64,000 bases of DNA from an uncultured Arthrobacter sp. (lineage in GTDB: Bacteria; Actinomycetota; Actinomycetes; Actinomycetales; Micrococcaceae), in the NCBI RefSeq assembly GCF_947493765.1, contig NZ_CANLSZ010000002.1, positions 372,001 through 436,000 on the forward strand, written 5' to 3'. Each line of letters begins with the position of its first letter. Within the stretch, counting starts at the first letter, position 1. This document shows positions 25,111-32,650 of this stretch, piece by piece. The notes under the pieces were generated by a model. That model was not told the DNA's origin and made no database searches. It was given only the letters and a program-made list of their open reading frames with translations. The position numbers and the translations under genes were made by a program.

Positions 25111-25709
25111 ACGATGATCGCTTCCAGGAGGAGCGACCGCGCCTGGGCTGCGGCCGGGAACTCGACGACCTGTGGGCCTCGATCGACCACCCGCCGACGC
25201 CGCACGAGCAGTCATGCCCGGACTGCCGGCATGCGCGGGCGGCCCTGCACCACCTCGCGTCGGTCACCCAGGCCATGCGCGAGGCGGACCCGCAGGATCC
25301 GGGGCTCGAACCCGGTGACAGGGTCCGGAACGCCATCATGATGGTGGCCCGTGCGGAGGTGCGTCGGGGACGTCGGGCGCCGCTGCGCACCACGGAGCTC
25401 GGCACGATCGACATCAGCGAGCAGGCCCTGACCGCGCTGATCCGTTTTGCCGCCGACACCCTTCCGGGTGTGCGTGCCCGCCGCTGCACCATCGGCACCT
25501 CGGACGAGGGACGCCGCAGGCCGGTGGCCGGGGAGGCCGTCGACGTCGGCGACATCCGCATCACCCTGAGGGTGGCGGTCGCGTCGAGCGTCGGCATCCC
25601 GGCCGCCATGGTGGCCCTGAGAGAGAGGGTGGGGACGGTCGTGCAGGCGCAGACCTCCATCACCATGGCGCAGATCGATGTGGTCGTGGAGGATCTTTAC
25701 GATGTCTGA
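25101..25709 (+). CDS. Asp23-like protein with N-terminal anti-sigma-type zinc motif
   Basis: A 202-residue protein. The N-terminus contains H35-x3-C39-x2-C42 (PHEQSCPDC), the pattern of zinc-binding anti-sigma domains, with a further Cys17. The C-terminal part (about residues 95-202: TTELGTIDISEQALTALIRFAADTLPGV ... VGIPAAMVALRERVGTVVQAQTSITMAQIDVVVEDL) looks like an Asp23/Gls24 domain. The GTG start overlaps the sigma-factor gene by ten bases, the usual position for an anti-sigma gene. A combined anti-sigma and Asp23 role is inference. Confidence 0.75.
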   Translation: MALNDDRFQEERPRLGCGRELDDLWASIDHPPTPHEQSCPDCRHARAALHHLASVTQAMREADPQDPGLEPGDRVRNAIMMVARAEVRRGRRAPLRTTELGTIDISEQALTALIRFAADTLPGVRARRCTIGTSDEGRRRPVAGEAVDVGDIRITLRVAVASSVGIPAAMVALRERVGTVVQAQTSITMAQIDVVVEDLYDV

Positions 25710-26142
25710 CGAACCCGCAGAAGCCACCGTCGTCGATCTCGCGTCGGTGACCCGTACCCTCCGCACGGCGCTGCTGGAGCAGCCGGGCATCCTCCGGCTG
25801 GAACCGACGGTGCACAGTACTCTCACCCGGTTGCGGGCGTCGGCCGTGGATTCCGTCCAGCGCCGTCTCAGGTCCGAGGACGACGGACCCCAGCACGCCT
25901 CCAGCGACGGCCTCGCCCTCTCCCTCGCGGACGGGCTCCTGACCGTGCAGATCGACATCGCCACCGACATCGGGCACTCGGCCCTCACCCTTGCGGAGAC
26001 GGCCCAGACCCTGGCGGCACGCACCATCGAACGCAGCGGTTTCACGGTCGGCTCCGTGGCCGTCACCATCCTGTCGATCGAGGGCGGCTCGGCACCCGCG
26101 GAGCGGCCGGCCCCGGAGAAGCGGCCGCGCGTCAGCGGTTGA
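25702..26142 (+). CDS. Small protein of the ECF/Asp23 operon, Asp23-like pattern
   Basis: A 146-residue soluble protein (SVTRTLRTALLEQPGILRLEPTVHSTLTRLRAS ... DGLLTVQIDIATDIGHSALTLAETAQTLAARTIERSGFTVGSVAVTILSIE). The segment order, with a paired-strand LTVQIDIAT and a C-terminal VAVTILSI strand, resembles a diverged Asp23/Gls24 domain, but I cannot assign it firmly. The ATG at 25702 follows GGAGG and overlaps the upstream gene by eight bases, so the three genes form one operon. Its end overlaps the convergent GAF-ANTAR gene by 11 bases. Confidence 0.68.
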   Translation: MSDEPAEATVVDLASVTRTLRTALLEQPGILRLEPTVHSTLTRLRASAVDSVQRRLRSEDDGPQHASSDGLALSLADGLLTVQIDIATDIGHSALTLAETAQTLAARTIERSGFTVGSVAVTILSIEGGSAPAERPAPEKRPRVSG

Positions 26143-26887
26143 AGTGGGTGGTGGTCGCCTGTGACTGGCCGACCGAGGCCAGGATGCTCGCGGCGACGTC
26201 GCGCAGTTTGATGTTGCGGGCGGACGACGCGCGGCGGAGGATCGCGATGGCCTCGTCCTGCCCGCACCGATTCTGGGCCATGATGGCACCGACGGCCATG
26301 TCGATCGTGGTTCTCGACGACAGCGCTGCTTCCAGATTCCTGGCGTCCTCGGTGAGCCGTCCGATCTTGACCGCCAGGCGCAGACTGCTCGAGGCGTTCC
26401 GGGCGATGCCCTCGGCGGCGGCGACGCCCTCGGCGTCGAAGGCGTTCGGCTCCGTCGAGTAGAAGTCGAGGCCGGCACTCGCGCCCTCGTCGAGCTGCAC
26501 GGGGATCCCCAGAGCGGAGCGGACGCCGAAGGACGCGATGGCCGCGCGGTACTCGGGGAAGCGGGTCTCCGTCAGGAAGTCGCGGATGTGCACGGTGTAG
26601 CCCTCCCGTGCTGCCCGCAGGCAGGGCCCGTCATCGAAGTTGTACTGGATCTCGTCCACCTGGCGCGCCCGCTCACCGCTGCTCGCGACGGTGATCATCG
26701 ACCGCGGGCGGAGCAGGGTGACGCCGCAGAACACTTCCCCGTAGGTTCCCGAGAAGACGGTCGCCGCCACATCGGCCAGTCCGGTCAGGAACTCCTGGAC
26801 GTCGCCGCTGTCGAGCACCACGTCCTGCAGCATCGCCGTGACCGGGTCCTCGAGGGACTCCTGGGCGAGTTCGTGTTCGTCGGGCAT
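26132..26887 (-). CDS. GAF and ANTAR domain regulator (2)
   Basis: A 251-residue paralogue of the protein at 13365-14108. The GAF domain is at about residues 25-170 (VVLDSGDVQEFLTGLADVAATVFSG ... DDGPCLRAAREGYTVHIRDF). The ANTAR domain is at about 190-245 (SRTTIDMAVGAIMAQNRCGQDEAIAILRRASSARNIKLRDVAASIL). The two proteins are so alike that a duplication is likely. The ATG at 26887 has GAAGGAG nine bases upstream. It converges on the ECF/Asp23 operon, suggesting but not proving a role in the same stress response. Confidence 0.88.
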   Translation of the reverse strand: MPDEHELAQESLEDPVTAMLQDVVLDSGDVQEFLTGLADVAATVFSGTYGEVFCGVTLLRPRSMITVASSGERARQVDEIQYNFDDGPCLRAAREGYTVHIRDFLTETRFPEYRAAIASFGVRSALGIPVQLDEGASAGLDFYSTEPNAFDAEGVAAAEGIARNASSSLRLAVKIGRLTEDARNLEAALSSRTTIDMAVGAIMAQNRCGQDEAIAILRRASSARNIKLRDVAASILASVGQSQATTTHFNR

Positions 26888-27000
26888 CGTGGGCAACTCC
26901 TTCGGATGACGGCACTACACCGGATGGTAGGGGACCGGACGCGCACCGGGACACCCCAGAGCATACGGTGCGTGCACGGGCGGCGTGTGCCGGACCCCTG

Positions 27001-29241
27001 TCACCTCCCGAAGCCGCGCAGTCTCAGGGAATTGGCGACGACGAGCACCGAGCTCGCGGCCATCGCGCCTCCGGCGAGCATCGGGTTCAGCAGACCGAGG
27101 GCGGCGACCGGGATGCCGACGGCGTTGTAGAAGAACGCCCAGAACAGATTGCCCTTGATCGTGGAGAGCGTGCGCCTCGAGAGTTCGATGGCCTGGGCCA
27201 CCTGCTCCAGGCTGTTGCCCATCACCGTGAGATCGGCCGCCTCGATGGCCACATCGGTCCCCGAGCCCATCGCGATGCCGAGATCGGCCTGCGCCAGGGC
27301 TGCGGCGTCGTTGACCCCGTCCCCGGCCATCGCGACCGTGGCGCCCGACGCCTGGAGTGCGCGGACCACGTCCACCTTGCCCTCCGGCGTGATGCCCGCG
27401 TGGACGTCAGCGGCATCGATACCCACGGACGCCGCGACCTGGAGGGCCACCGCCCGGTTGTCCCCCGTGAGCAGGATCGGGCGCAGTCCGAGGGTGCGCA
27501 GGCGCCCGATCGCAGCGCTCGAGCTCTCCTTGACGGTGTCGGACAGGGTGATGAAGCCCGCCACCGCGTCGTCGACCGCCACCCAGACCGCCGTGGTCCC
27601 GGCGTCCTCGGCAGCGCCGAACGCCGCCTCCTGCTCGGGGGAGGGGCTGATCCCGTTGCGGCGGAGCCAGCTGGTCCGCCCCGCGGTGACGGTGAGGGCG
27701 TCCACAGTGCCCCGTACGCCTCCGCCTGGTGCGCTCGAGAAGTCCATGGCCTGGGCGAGTTGGCCTGCTCCGGCCGCGTGATCGGCGATGGCCCGGGCGA
27801 TCGGGTGCTCGCTCGCCGCCTCGACGGCTCCCGCGAGGCGGAGGAGCTCCTGGGCGGTCCGGTGCCCGAGGGCGACGACGTCGTGGACCGCCATGGTCCC
27901 GGTGGTGACTGTCCCGGTCTTGTCCAGCACGATGGTGTCCACGGTCCGGGTGTCCTCGAGGACCTGGGGCCCACGGATGAGGATCCCGAGCTGTGCACCA
28001 CGGCCCGTACCGGTCAGCAGCGCCGTCGGCGTCGCCAGTCCGAGCGCGCACGGGCAGGCGATCACGAGCACCGTCACGGACGCCGTGAAGGCCGCATCGA
28101 GGTCGCCGGTGAGGACGAGCCAGAGGACGAAGGTGACGACGGCGATCACGAGCACCACCGGCACGAAGACCGCGCTGATGCGGTCCGCGAGCCGGGCTAT
28201 CCGGGCCTTGCCGCTCTGGGCCTGGCTGACGAGGCGGCCCATGTGGGAGAGCACGGTGTCGGAGCCCACGCGCGTGGCCCGCACCACGAGCCGGCCGGAG
28301 GTGTTGATGGTGGCGCCGGTGACGGCGCTGTCGCGGCCCACCTCGACCGGCACGCTCTCACCGGTGAGGAGGGCCGTGTCCACGGCGCTGTGGCCCTCGA
28401 CCACCACGCCGTCGGTGGCGATCTTCTCGCCCGGGCGAACCACGAACTCGTCGCCCGGGATCAGGGTGTCGGCGGGCAGCGTGACCTCCACGCGGTCGCC
28501 GTCGACCATGCGGAGCACGTGGGCCTCCTTCGCGCCGAGGCTCAGCAGGGATGTCAGGGCGTCCCCGGCCCGCTGCTTCGCTGAGGCCTCCAGGAAACGG
28601 CCCAGGAGCAGGAAGGTGACCACCACGGCGGCCACCTCGAAGTAGAGGGAGTGCTCGCTCATGCCCATGCCCGTGTGCTGCGTCATCGCCGGGTCGGCGA
28701 CGAGCTGCCAGGTGGAGAAGAGGAAGGCGGCCGTGACGCCGATCGAGACGAGCGTGTCCATGGTGGAGGACAGGTGGCGTGCGTTGACAGCCGCGGCGCG
28801 GTGGAACGGCCAGGCCGACCACGTCACCACCGGGAGGGTCAGCGCGAGGACCACCCAGCCCCAGTGGGCGAACTGCAGTCCGGGCACCATGGAGATCAGC
28901 AGCACCGGCAGGGACAGGACGGCCGCGAGGACCAGGCGTGCTCCGAGGCGCGAGGGGGCCTGCTCGACGGCGCTCCCGTCGGTCCGGTCCGGGTCCACGA
29001 CCCGCGCGCCGTAGCCGGTGGCCTCGACGGTGTCGATCAGCTGCTGGTCGGTGACGGACGCCGGAACCCGGACCACGGCGCTCTCCAGCGGCAGATTGAC
29101 GCTCGCCTCGACGCCGTCGAGCTTGCCGAGCTTGCGTTCCACGCGGCCCACGCAGGAGGCGCACGTCATCCCCTGGATGGAGAGTTCGACGACGCGCTGG
29201 TCCTGGCCCGCGTGCTGCGCGGGGAGCTGCCGTGTGGCCAT
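27001..29241 (-). CDS. copA: Copper-translocating P1B-type ATPase
   Basis: A 746-residue heavy-metal ATPase. One N-terminal HMA domain carries the metal site GMTCASC (Cys27, Cys30). Membrane helices surround the transport motif CPCALGLATPTALL. The phosphorylation site is DKTGTVTTG, the nucleotide-domain HP dipeptide is in SEHPIARAI, and the hinge reads MAGDGVNDAAALAQADLGIAMG. The CPC motif and the paired CopZ and CsoR genes point to Cu(I) export. The ATG at 29241 starts two bases after the copZ stop; longer starts reach into copZ. Confidence 0.95.
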   Translation of the reverse strand: MATRQLPAQHAGQDQRVVELSIQGMTCASCVGRVERKLGKLDGVEASVNLPLESAVVRVPASVTDQQLIDTVEATGYGARVVDPDRTDGSAVEQAPSRLGARLVLAAVLSLPVLLISMVPGLQFAHWGWVVLALTLPVVTWSAWPFHRAAAVNARHLSSTMDTLVSIGVTAAFLFSTWQLVADPAMTQHTGMGMSEHSLYFEVAAVVVTFLLLGRFLEASAKQRAGDALTSLLSLGAKEAHVLRMVDGDRVEVTLPADTLIPGDEFVVRPGEKIATDGVVVEGHSAVDTALLTGESVPVEVGRDSAVTGATINTSGRLVVRATRVGSDTVLSHMGRLVSQAQSGKARIARLADRISAVFVPVVLVIAVVTFVLWLVLTGDLDAAFTASVTVLVIACPCALGLATPTALLTGTGRGAQLGILIRGPQVLEDTRTVDTIVLDKTGTVTTGTMAVHDVVALGHRTAQELLRLAGAVEAASEHPIARAIADHAAGAGQLAQAMDFSSAPGGGVRGTVDALTVTAGRTSWLRRNGISPSPEQEAAFGAAEDAGTTAVWVAVDDAVAGFITLSDTVKESSSAAIGRLRTLGLRPILLTGDNRAVALQVAASVGIDAADVHAGITPEGKVDVVRALQASGATVAMAGDGVNDAAALAQADLGIAMGSGTDVAIEAADLTVMGNSLEQVAQAIELSRRTLSTIKGNLFWAFFYNAVGIPVAALGLLNPMLAGGAMAASSVLVVANSLRLRGFGR

Positions 29242-29242
29242 G

Positions 29243-29467
29243 TCAGGATCCGGCAGGGACCACGGTGTAGCCGGCCTCGGTGACGGCGTCGTCGATCGAG
29301 GCGGGATCGAGCTGGCCCTCGGAGGAGATGGTGGCGGTGGACGTGCCACCGTTGACGAGGTCGACGTCGACCGATCCGACACCGGGGAGCTCCGAGAGCT
29401 CGCTCCTGACGGCGCTGACGCAGTGGCCGCAGGTCATGCCGGTGATGTTGATCGTGGTGGTGGTCAT
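29243..29467 (-). CDS. copZ: Copper chaperone, HMA domain
   Basis: A 74-residue single HMA domain (TTTTINITGMTCGHCVSAVRSELSELPGVGSVDVDLVNG) with the CxxC metal site at Cys13 and Cys16. It delivers Cu(I) to CopA and protects the cytoplasm. The ATG at 29467 follows GAGGAG. It lies between csoR and copA in a leftward csoR-copZ-copA order and is almost in contact with copA. Confidence 0.93.
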   Translation of the reverse strand: MTTTTINITGMTCGHCVSAVRSELSELPGVGSVDVDLVNGGTSTATISSEGQLDPASIDDAVTEAGYTVVPAGS

Positions 29468-29510
29468 GCTGTTCTCCTCGGTGGTGGGTGGGGTCGGCCT
29501 TGATGACGGA

Positions 29511-29831
29511 TCAGCGCAGGAGCCGGCCGATGGCGGCCGTTGCCTCCGCGACCTTCTCCTGGACCACATCCGTGGTGCCCGAGACCTGCGACTCCTGCGC
29601 GGCCCCGACCACGCAGTGGGCGATATGTTCCTCCAGCAGCCCCATGGAGACCGCGTGGAGGGCCTTGTTGACGGCTGCGACCTGGGTCAGGATGTCGATG
29701 CAGTACTTGTCCTCCTCGACCATGCGGGCTATCCCACGGACCTGTCCCTCCACCCGGCGGAGCCGCTTGAGATAGGCGTCCTTGTCCGCGGTGTAGCCGT
29801 GGACGACGGCGGTCCCGGCGTTCCCGGTCAT
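29511..29831 (-). CDS. csoR: Copper-sensing repressor CsoR
   Basis: A 106-residue all-helical CsoR/RcnR family protein. The Cu(I) ligands Cys44, His69 and Cys73 have exactly the spacing (25 and 4) of mycobacterial CsoR. The family signature [31 protein letters not shown] is present. It represses the operon until copper binds. First gene of csoR-copZ-copA, and its own promoter contains a consensus CsoR operator (29859-29875). Confidence 0.94.
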   Translation of the reverse strand: MTGNAGTAVVHGYTADKDAYLKRLRRVEGQVRGIARMVEEDKYCIDILTQVAAVNKALHAVSMGLLEEHIAHCVVGAAQESQVSGTTDVVQEKVAEATAAIGRLLR

Positions 29832-29858
29832 GAGCTAGCTCCCTGCTGGTCGTTCAAG

Positions 29859-29875
29859 ATACCCTCAGGGGGTAT
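29859..29875. promoter_or_regulatory. CsoR operator
   Basis: ATACCCTCAGGGGGTAT is a near-perfect inverted repeat fitting the known CsoR site (TACCC, spacer, GGGTA). It lies 28 bases upstream of csoR. A partial site (TATCCCCCTA, 29888-29897) follows on the side of the divergent DUF305 gene, so that gene may respond to copper too. Confidence 0.85.
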
Positions 29876-29923
29876 AACGACCAAGGCTATCCCCCTATTC
29901 CCTCCGAGGGAACCCCCAGCTGG

Positions 29924-29952
29924 ATGTCGTACGTTCACGATGTCGTACGTTC
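29924..29952. repeat. 13-bp direct repeat upstream of the DUF305 gene
   Basis: ATGTCGTACGTTC occurs at 29924-29936 and again at 29940-29952, a 16-base period, just before the DUF305 start and after the half CsoR-like site. It could be an activator site, or a replication slip. Confidence 0.45.
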
Positions 29953-29983
29953 GTACGGGAACGTCGCCGACCCAAGGACCTTC

Positions 29984-30640
29984 ATGACCCTCTCGTTCAC
30001 CGGCTGGCAGAAGCGGATCCTGCTGGTCCTGGCAGGCCTCGCCGTCGTCGCGCTCTTCGCGCTCGCCTTCACCGCCGGTCGCGTGAGTGCCTCGCCGTCG
30101 TACCCGGACGGCAGCAGCGCCGATGCCGGTTTCGCACGCGACATGCAGGTGCACCACCACCAGGCGGTGGAGATGTCGCTGATCGTGCGCGACGAGGTCG
30201 ACGACGAGACCCTGAGGGCCGTGGCCTACGACATCGTCACCACGCAGCAGCAGCAGGCCGGACAGATGTACGCGTGGCTCGAGGAGTGGGGGCTGTCCCA
30301 GAGCAGTTCCCAGCCGCGCATGGAGTGGATGACCGAGGCCTCCGGCGACCACGCCGGGATGGAGATGGGCTCCGGCGACGGATCCATGCTCCTGCCCAAC
30401 GGGCTCATGCCCGGCATGGCCACCGACGAGCAGCTCGACGAGCTCAGGAGCGCCACCGGCGACGACGCGGCGCGGCAGTTCCTGGAGCTCATGATCGTCC
30501 ACCACGAGGCCGGCGTGGACATGGCCGCAGCGGGGGCCGAACTCGCCGCCACGGACCAGGTCCGCGAGCTAGCCCGGAAGATCGAGGCCGGGCAGCAGGC
30601 CGAAATCACCCTCATGCAGGGCATGCTCGATGACCTGTGA
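29984..30640 (+). CDS. DUF305 secreted or membrane-anchored protein
   Basis: A 218-residue protein with an N-terminal membrane helix (RILLVLAGLAVVALFALAFTAG). Two His-rich motifs follow, the first in ARDMQVHHHQAVEMS and the second in LMIVHHEAGVDMA, separated by a Met-rich stretch (HAGMEMGSGDGSMLLPNGLMPGM). DUF305 proteins have a ferritin-like helical fold, and the His/Met clusters beside a copper operon suggest extracytoplasmic copper handling; that is inference. The ATG at 29984 has AAGGA five bases upstream; the ATG at 29924 lies in a repeat without a ribosome site. Confidence 0.85.
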   Translation: MTLSFTGWQKRILLVLAGLAVVALFALAFTAGRVSASPSYPDGSSADAGFARDMQVHHHQAVEMSLIVRDEVDDETLRAVAYDIVTTQQQQAGQMYAWLEEWGLSQSSSQPRMEWMTEASGDHAGMEMGSGDGSMLLPNGLMPGMATDEQLDELRSATGDDAARQFLELMIVHHEAGVDMAAAGAELAATDQVRELARKIEAGQQAEITLMQGMLDDL

Positions 30641-30775
30641 ACCGCTGCAGCCGCTGCGGCTCCACCGCACGACCTGTCCCGTACTCCCGGGCGCCACCGG
30701 TACATTGGTCACCGGCGCCACACCATCCCTGCCGCGGCACCGCCCGCAGCCACCCCAGCACCGGAGGACATCCCG

Positions 30776-31432
30776 TTGAACAAGAAGCGGTCACAGGAGA
30801 ACCAGGACCGTCAGGCGCGCCTGGCGGCGATCCAGTCGAAGCAGCGGGCCGGTGAGCGCAAGCGCGCCGCCCTGATCTTCGGCGGGATCGGTGCCGTGAT
30901 CCTGGTGATCATCATCGCGGTGACCCTGGTGATCGTGCAGCAGGTGCGCGTGAACGAGAGCCGGGAGGCCGAGGCCGCGCAGCCGATCGACGGCGTGCGG
31001 ACCTTCGACGACGTGACGTTCGAGCACGTGGACGGTCCGGTGGACTACGAGCAGTCCCCTCCGGTCGGCGGTGACCACGATCCCATCTGGACCAACTGCG
31101 GCGTCTATACCGAGGAGGTCCCGAACGAGAACTCCGTCCACTCCATGGAGCACGGTGCGGTCTGGATCACCTACCAGCCGGATCTCGACCAGGCGGAGAT
31201 CGACAAGCTGACCGAGCTCGTCGGCTCGCGGTCCTACGTGCTGCTCAGCCCGTACGAGGGGCTCGAGACCCCGATCGCCGCCAGCGCCTGGGGTCTGCAG
31301 CTGACCGTCGACTCCGCCGACGACCCGCGCCTGACGACCTTCCTGGACAAGTACGTGCAGGGCGAGCAGACCCGCGAGCCGGGTGCAGCCTGCTCCGGCG
31401 GCATCACGCCCCCGGGCCTGGTGGGTTCCTGA
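30776..31432 (+). CDS. DUF3105 membrane-anchored protein
   Basis: A 218-residue protein with a charged N-terminus, one membrane helix (ALIFGGIGAVILVIIIAVTLVIV) and an extracytoplasmic DUF3105 domain. The domain includes QSPPVGGDHDPIWTNCGVY, NSVHSMEHGAVWITYQP and PIAASAWGLQL. The conserved His/Cys residues suggest metal or redox chemistry, but no activity is established. TTG at 30776 follows CCGGAGGA. DUF3105 and DUF305 genes are regular neighbours in actinobacteria. Confidence 0.87.
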   Translation: MNKKRSQENQDRQARLAAIQSKQRAGERKRAALIFGGIGAVILVIIIAVTLVIVQQVRVNESREAEAAQPIDGVRTFDDVTFEHVDGPVDYEQSPPVGGDHDPIWTNCGVYTEEVPNENSVHSMEHGAVWITYQPDLDQAEIDKLTELVGSRSYVLLSPYEGLETPIAASAWGLQLTVDSADDPRLTTFLDKYVQGEQTREPGAACSGGITPPGLVGS

Positions 31433-31435
31433 CCC

Positions 31436-32566
31436 ATGAGCGACCTCCGGCCGCAGACGCAGTCTCCCGGGACCCGCGGAGCAGCGGACACCGCCACTCC
31501 GGCGGTGGTGGTCGATGTGGAGATCCTGGAGCGCAACATCGCGGTCATGGCAGCTTCCGCCCGTCGGCGCGGGCTGCGACTGCGTCCCCATGCCAAGACC
31601 CACAAGATCCCCGAGATCGCCCGACTGCAGCTGGCGGCCGGCGCCGTGGGACTCACGGTCGCGACGATCGGAGAGGCCGAGGTCTTCGCGGCCGCTGGCG
31701 TCGATGACCTCTTCATCGCCTATCCGCTCTGGGTCGAGGAGCGCGCGGCCCGCCGCCTCCTCGCCGTCGCGGATCGGGCCCGTCTCCGTGTCGGGGTCGA
31801 CTCCGCGCGGGGTGCCGAGCAGCTGGCCCGTGCCCTCGGCGACGACGTCGGGCGGATCGCCGTCCGCGTCGAACTGGACAGTGGACACCACCGCAGCGGG
31901 GTGCAGCCCCGGGACGCGCGTGCCGTCGCGGAGGCGGCCCGTTCGGCAGGTCTGGTCGTCACGGGCGTGTTCACCTTCCCCGGCCACAGCTACGGTCCGG
32001 GCATGGCGGACGCCGCCGTCGCGGACGAGCAGGCGGCGCTGGCCGCGGGAGTGGCAGCCCTCGAAGCCGCGGGCTTCGGCGACGTCGAGGCCAGCGGAGG
32101 GTCGACGCCGTCCGCGGCGCTCTCCTCAGGCGCCACCCTGACGGAGCTGCGTCCGGGCGTCTACGTCTTCGGCGACGCGCAGCAGTGGGAGCTCGGCCAC
32201 TGCCGACCGGAGGACATCGCACTGACGGTCGAATCCACGGTGGTGAGCCACCGACGCGACCCGGGGTCGCCCGCGCGGCTGATCCTCGACGCCGGCAGCA
32301 AGGTCCTCGGGAGCGATCGCGCCGCGTGGGCCACCGGGTACGGCAGGCTCCTCGATCATCCGGCCGCCCGGATCACGGCGCTCTCCGAGCACCACGCCAC
32401 CGTGGAGTGGCCCTCGGACGCATCCCTGCCGCCCCTGGGCACGCGGCTACGCGTGGTGCCGAACCACGTCTGCCTCACCCCCAATCTCGTGGACGAGGTG
32501 CAGGTGGTTCGCGTCGGTGTCCACCAGGGCAGCTGGGCGGTCGCAGCCCGCGGCAGGAACAGCTAG
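31436..32566 (+). CDS. D-threonine aldolase/D-serine dehydratase-like PLP enzyme
   Basis: A 376-residue fold-type III (alanine racemase-like) enzyme. The PLP lysine is in RPHAKTHK (Lys54). The PLP-phosphate site is in the GDVEASGGSTPS segment. The C-terminal HVC in VVPNHVCLTPN gives the metal ligands typical of D-threonine aldolases and D-serine dehydratases. It should act on D-hydroxy amino acids in the cytosol; which one cannot be told here. It starts four bases after the DUF3105 stop. Confidence 0.88.
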   Translation: MSDLRPQTQSPGTRGAADTATPAVVVDVEILERNIAVMAASARRRGLRLRPHAKTHKIPEIARLQLAAGAVGLTVATIGEAEVFAAAGVDDLFIAYPLWVEERAARRLLAVADRARLRVGVDSARGAEQLARALGDDVGRIAVRVELDSGHHRSGVQPRDARAVAEAARSAGLVVTGVFTFPGHSYGPGMADAAVADEQAALAAGVAALEAAGFGDVEASGGSTPSAALSSGATLTELRPGVYVFGDAQQWELGHCRPEDIALTVESTVVSHRRDPGSPARLILDAGSKVLGSDRAAWATGYGRLLDHPAARITALSEHHATVEWPSDASLPPLGTRLRVVPNHVCLTPNLVDEVQVVRVGVHQGSWAVAARGRNS

Positions 32567-32596
32567 GACCGCGTCGGGTAGCACCGGGGTCCGCTA

Positions 32597-32650
32597 CTGC
32601 CGGACTAATGCCCGACTGCTGCCGGACTAATGCCCGACAGCTGCCGGACT
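32597..32650. repeat. 22-bp tandem repeat at the 3' end of prfC
   Basis: The unit CTGCCGGACTAATGCCCGAC occurs at 32597 and 32619, and a third partial copy (CTGCCGGACT) begins at 32641 and overlaps the prfC stop codon. The period is 22 bases. It lies between two convergent genes. Confidence 0.6.
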
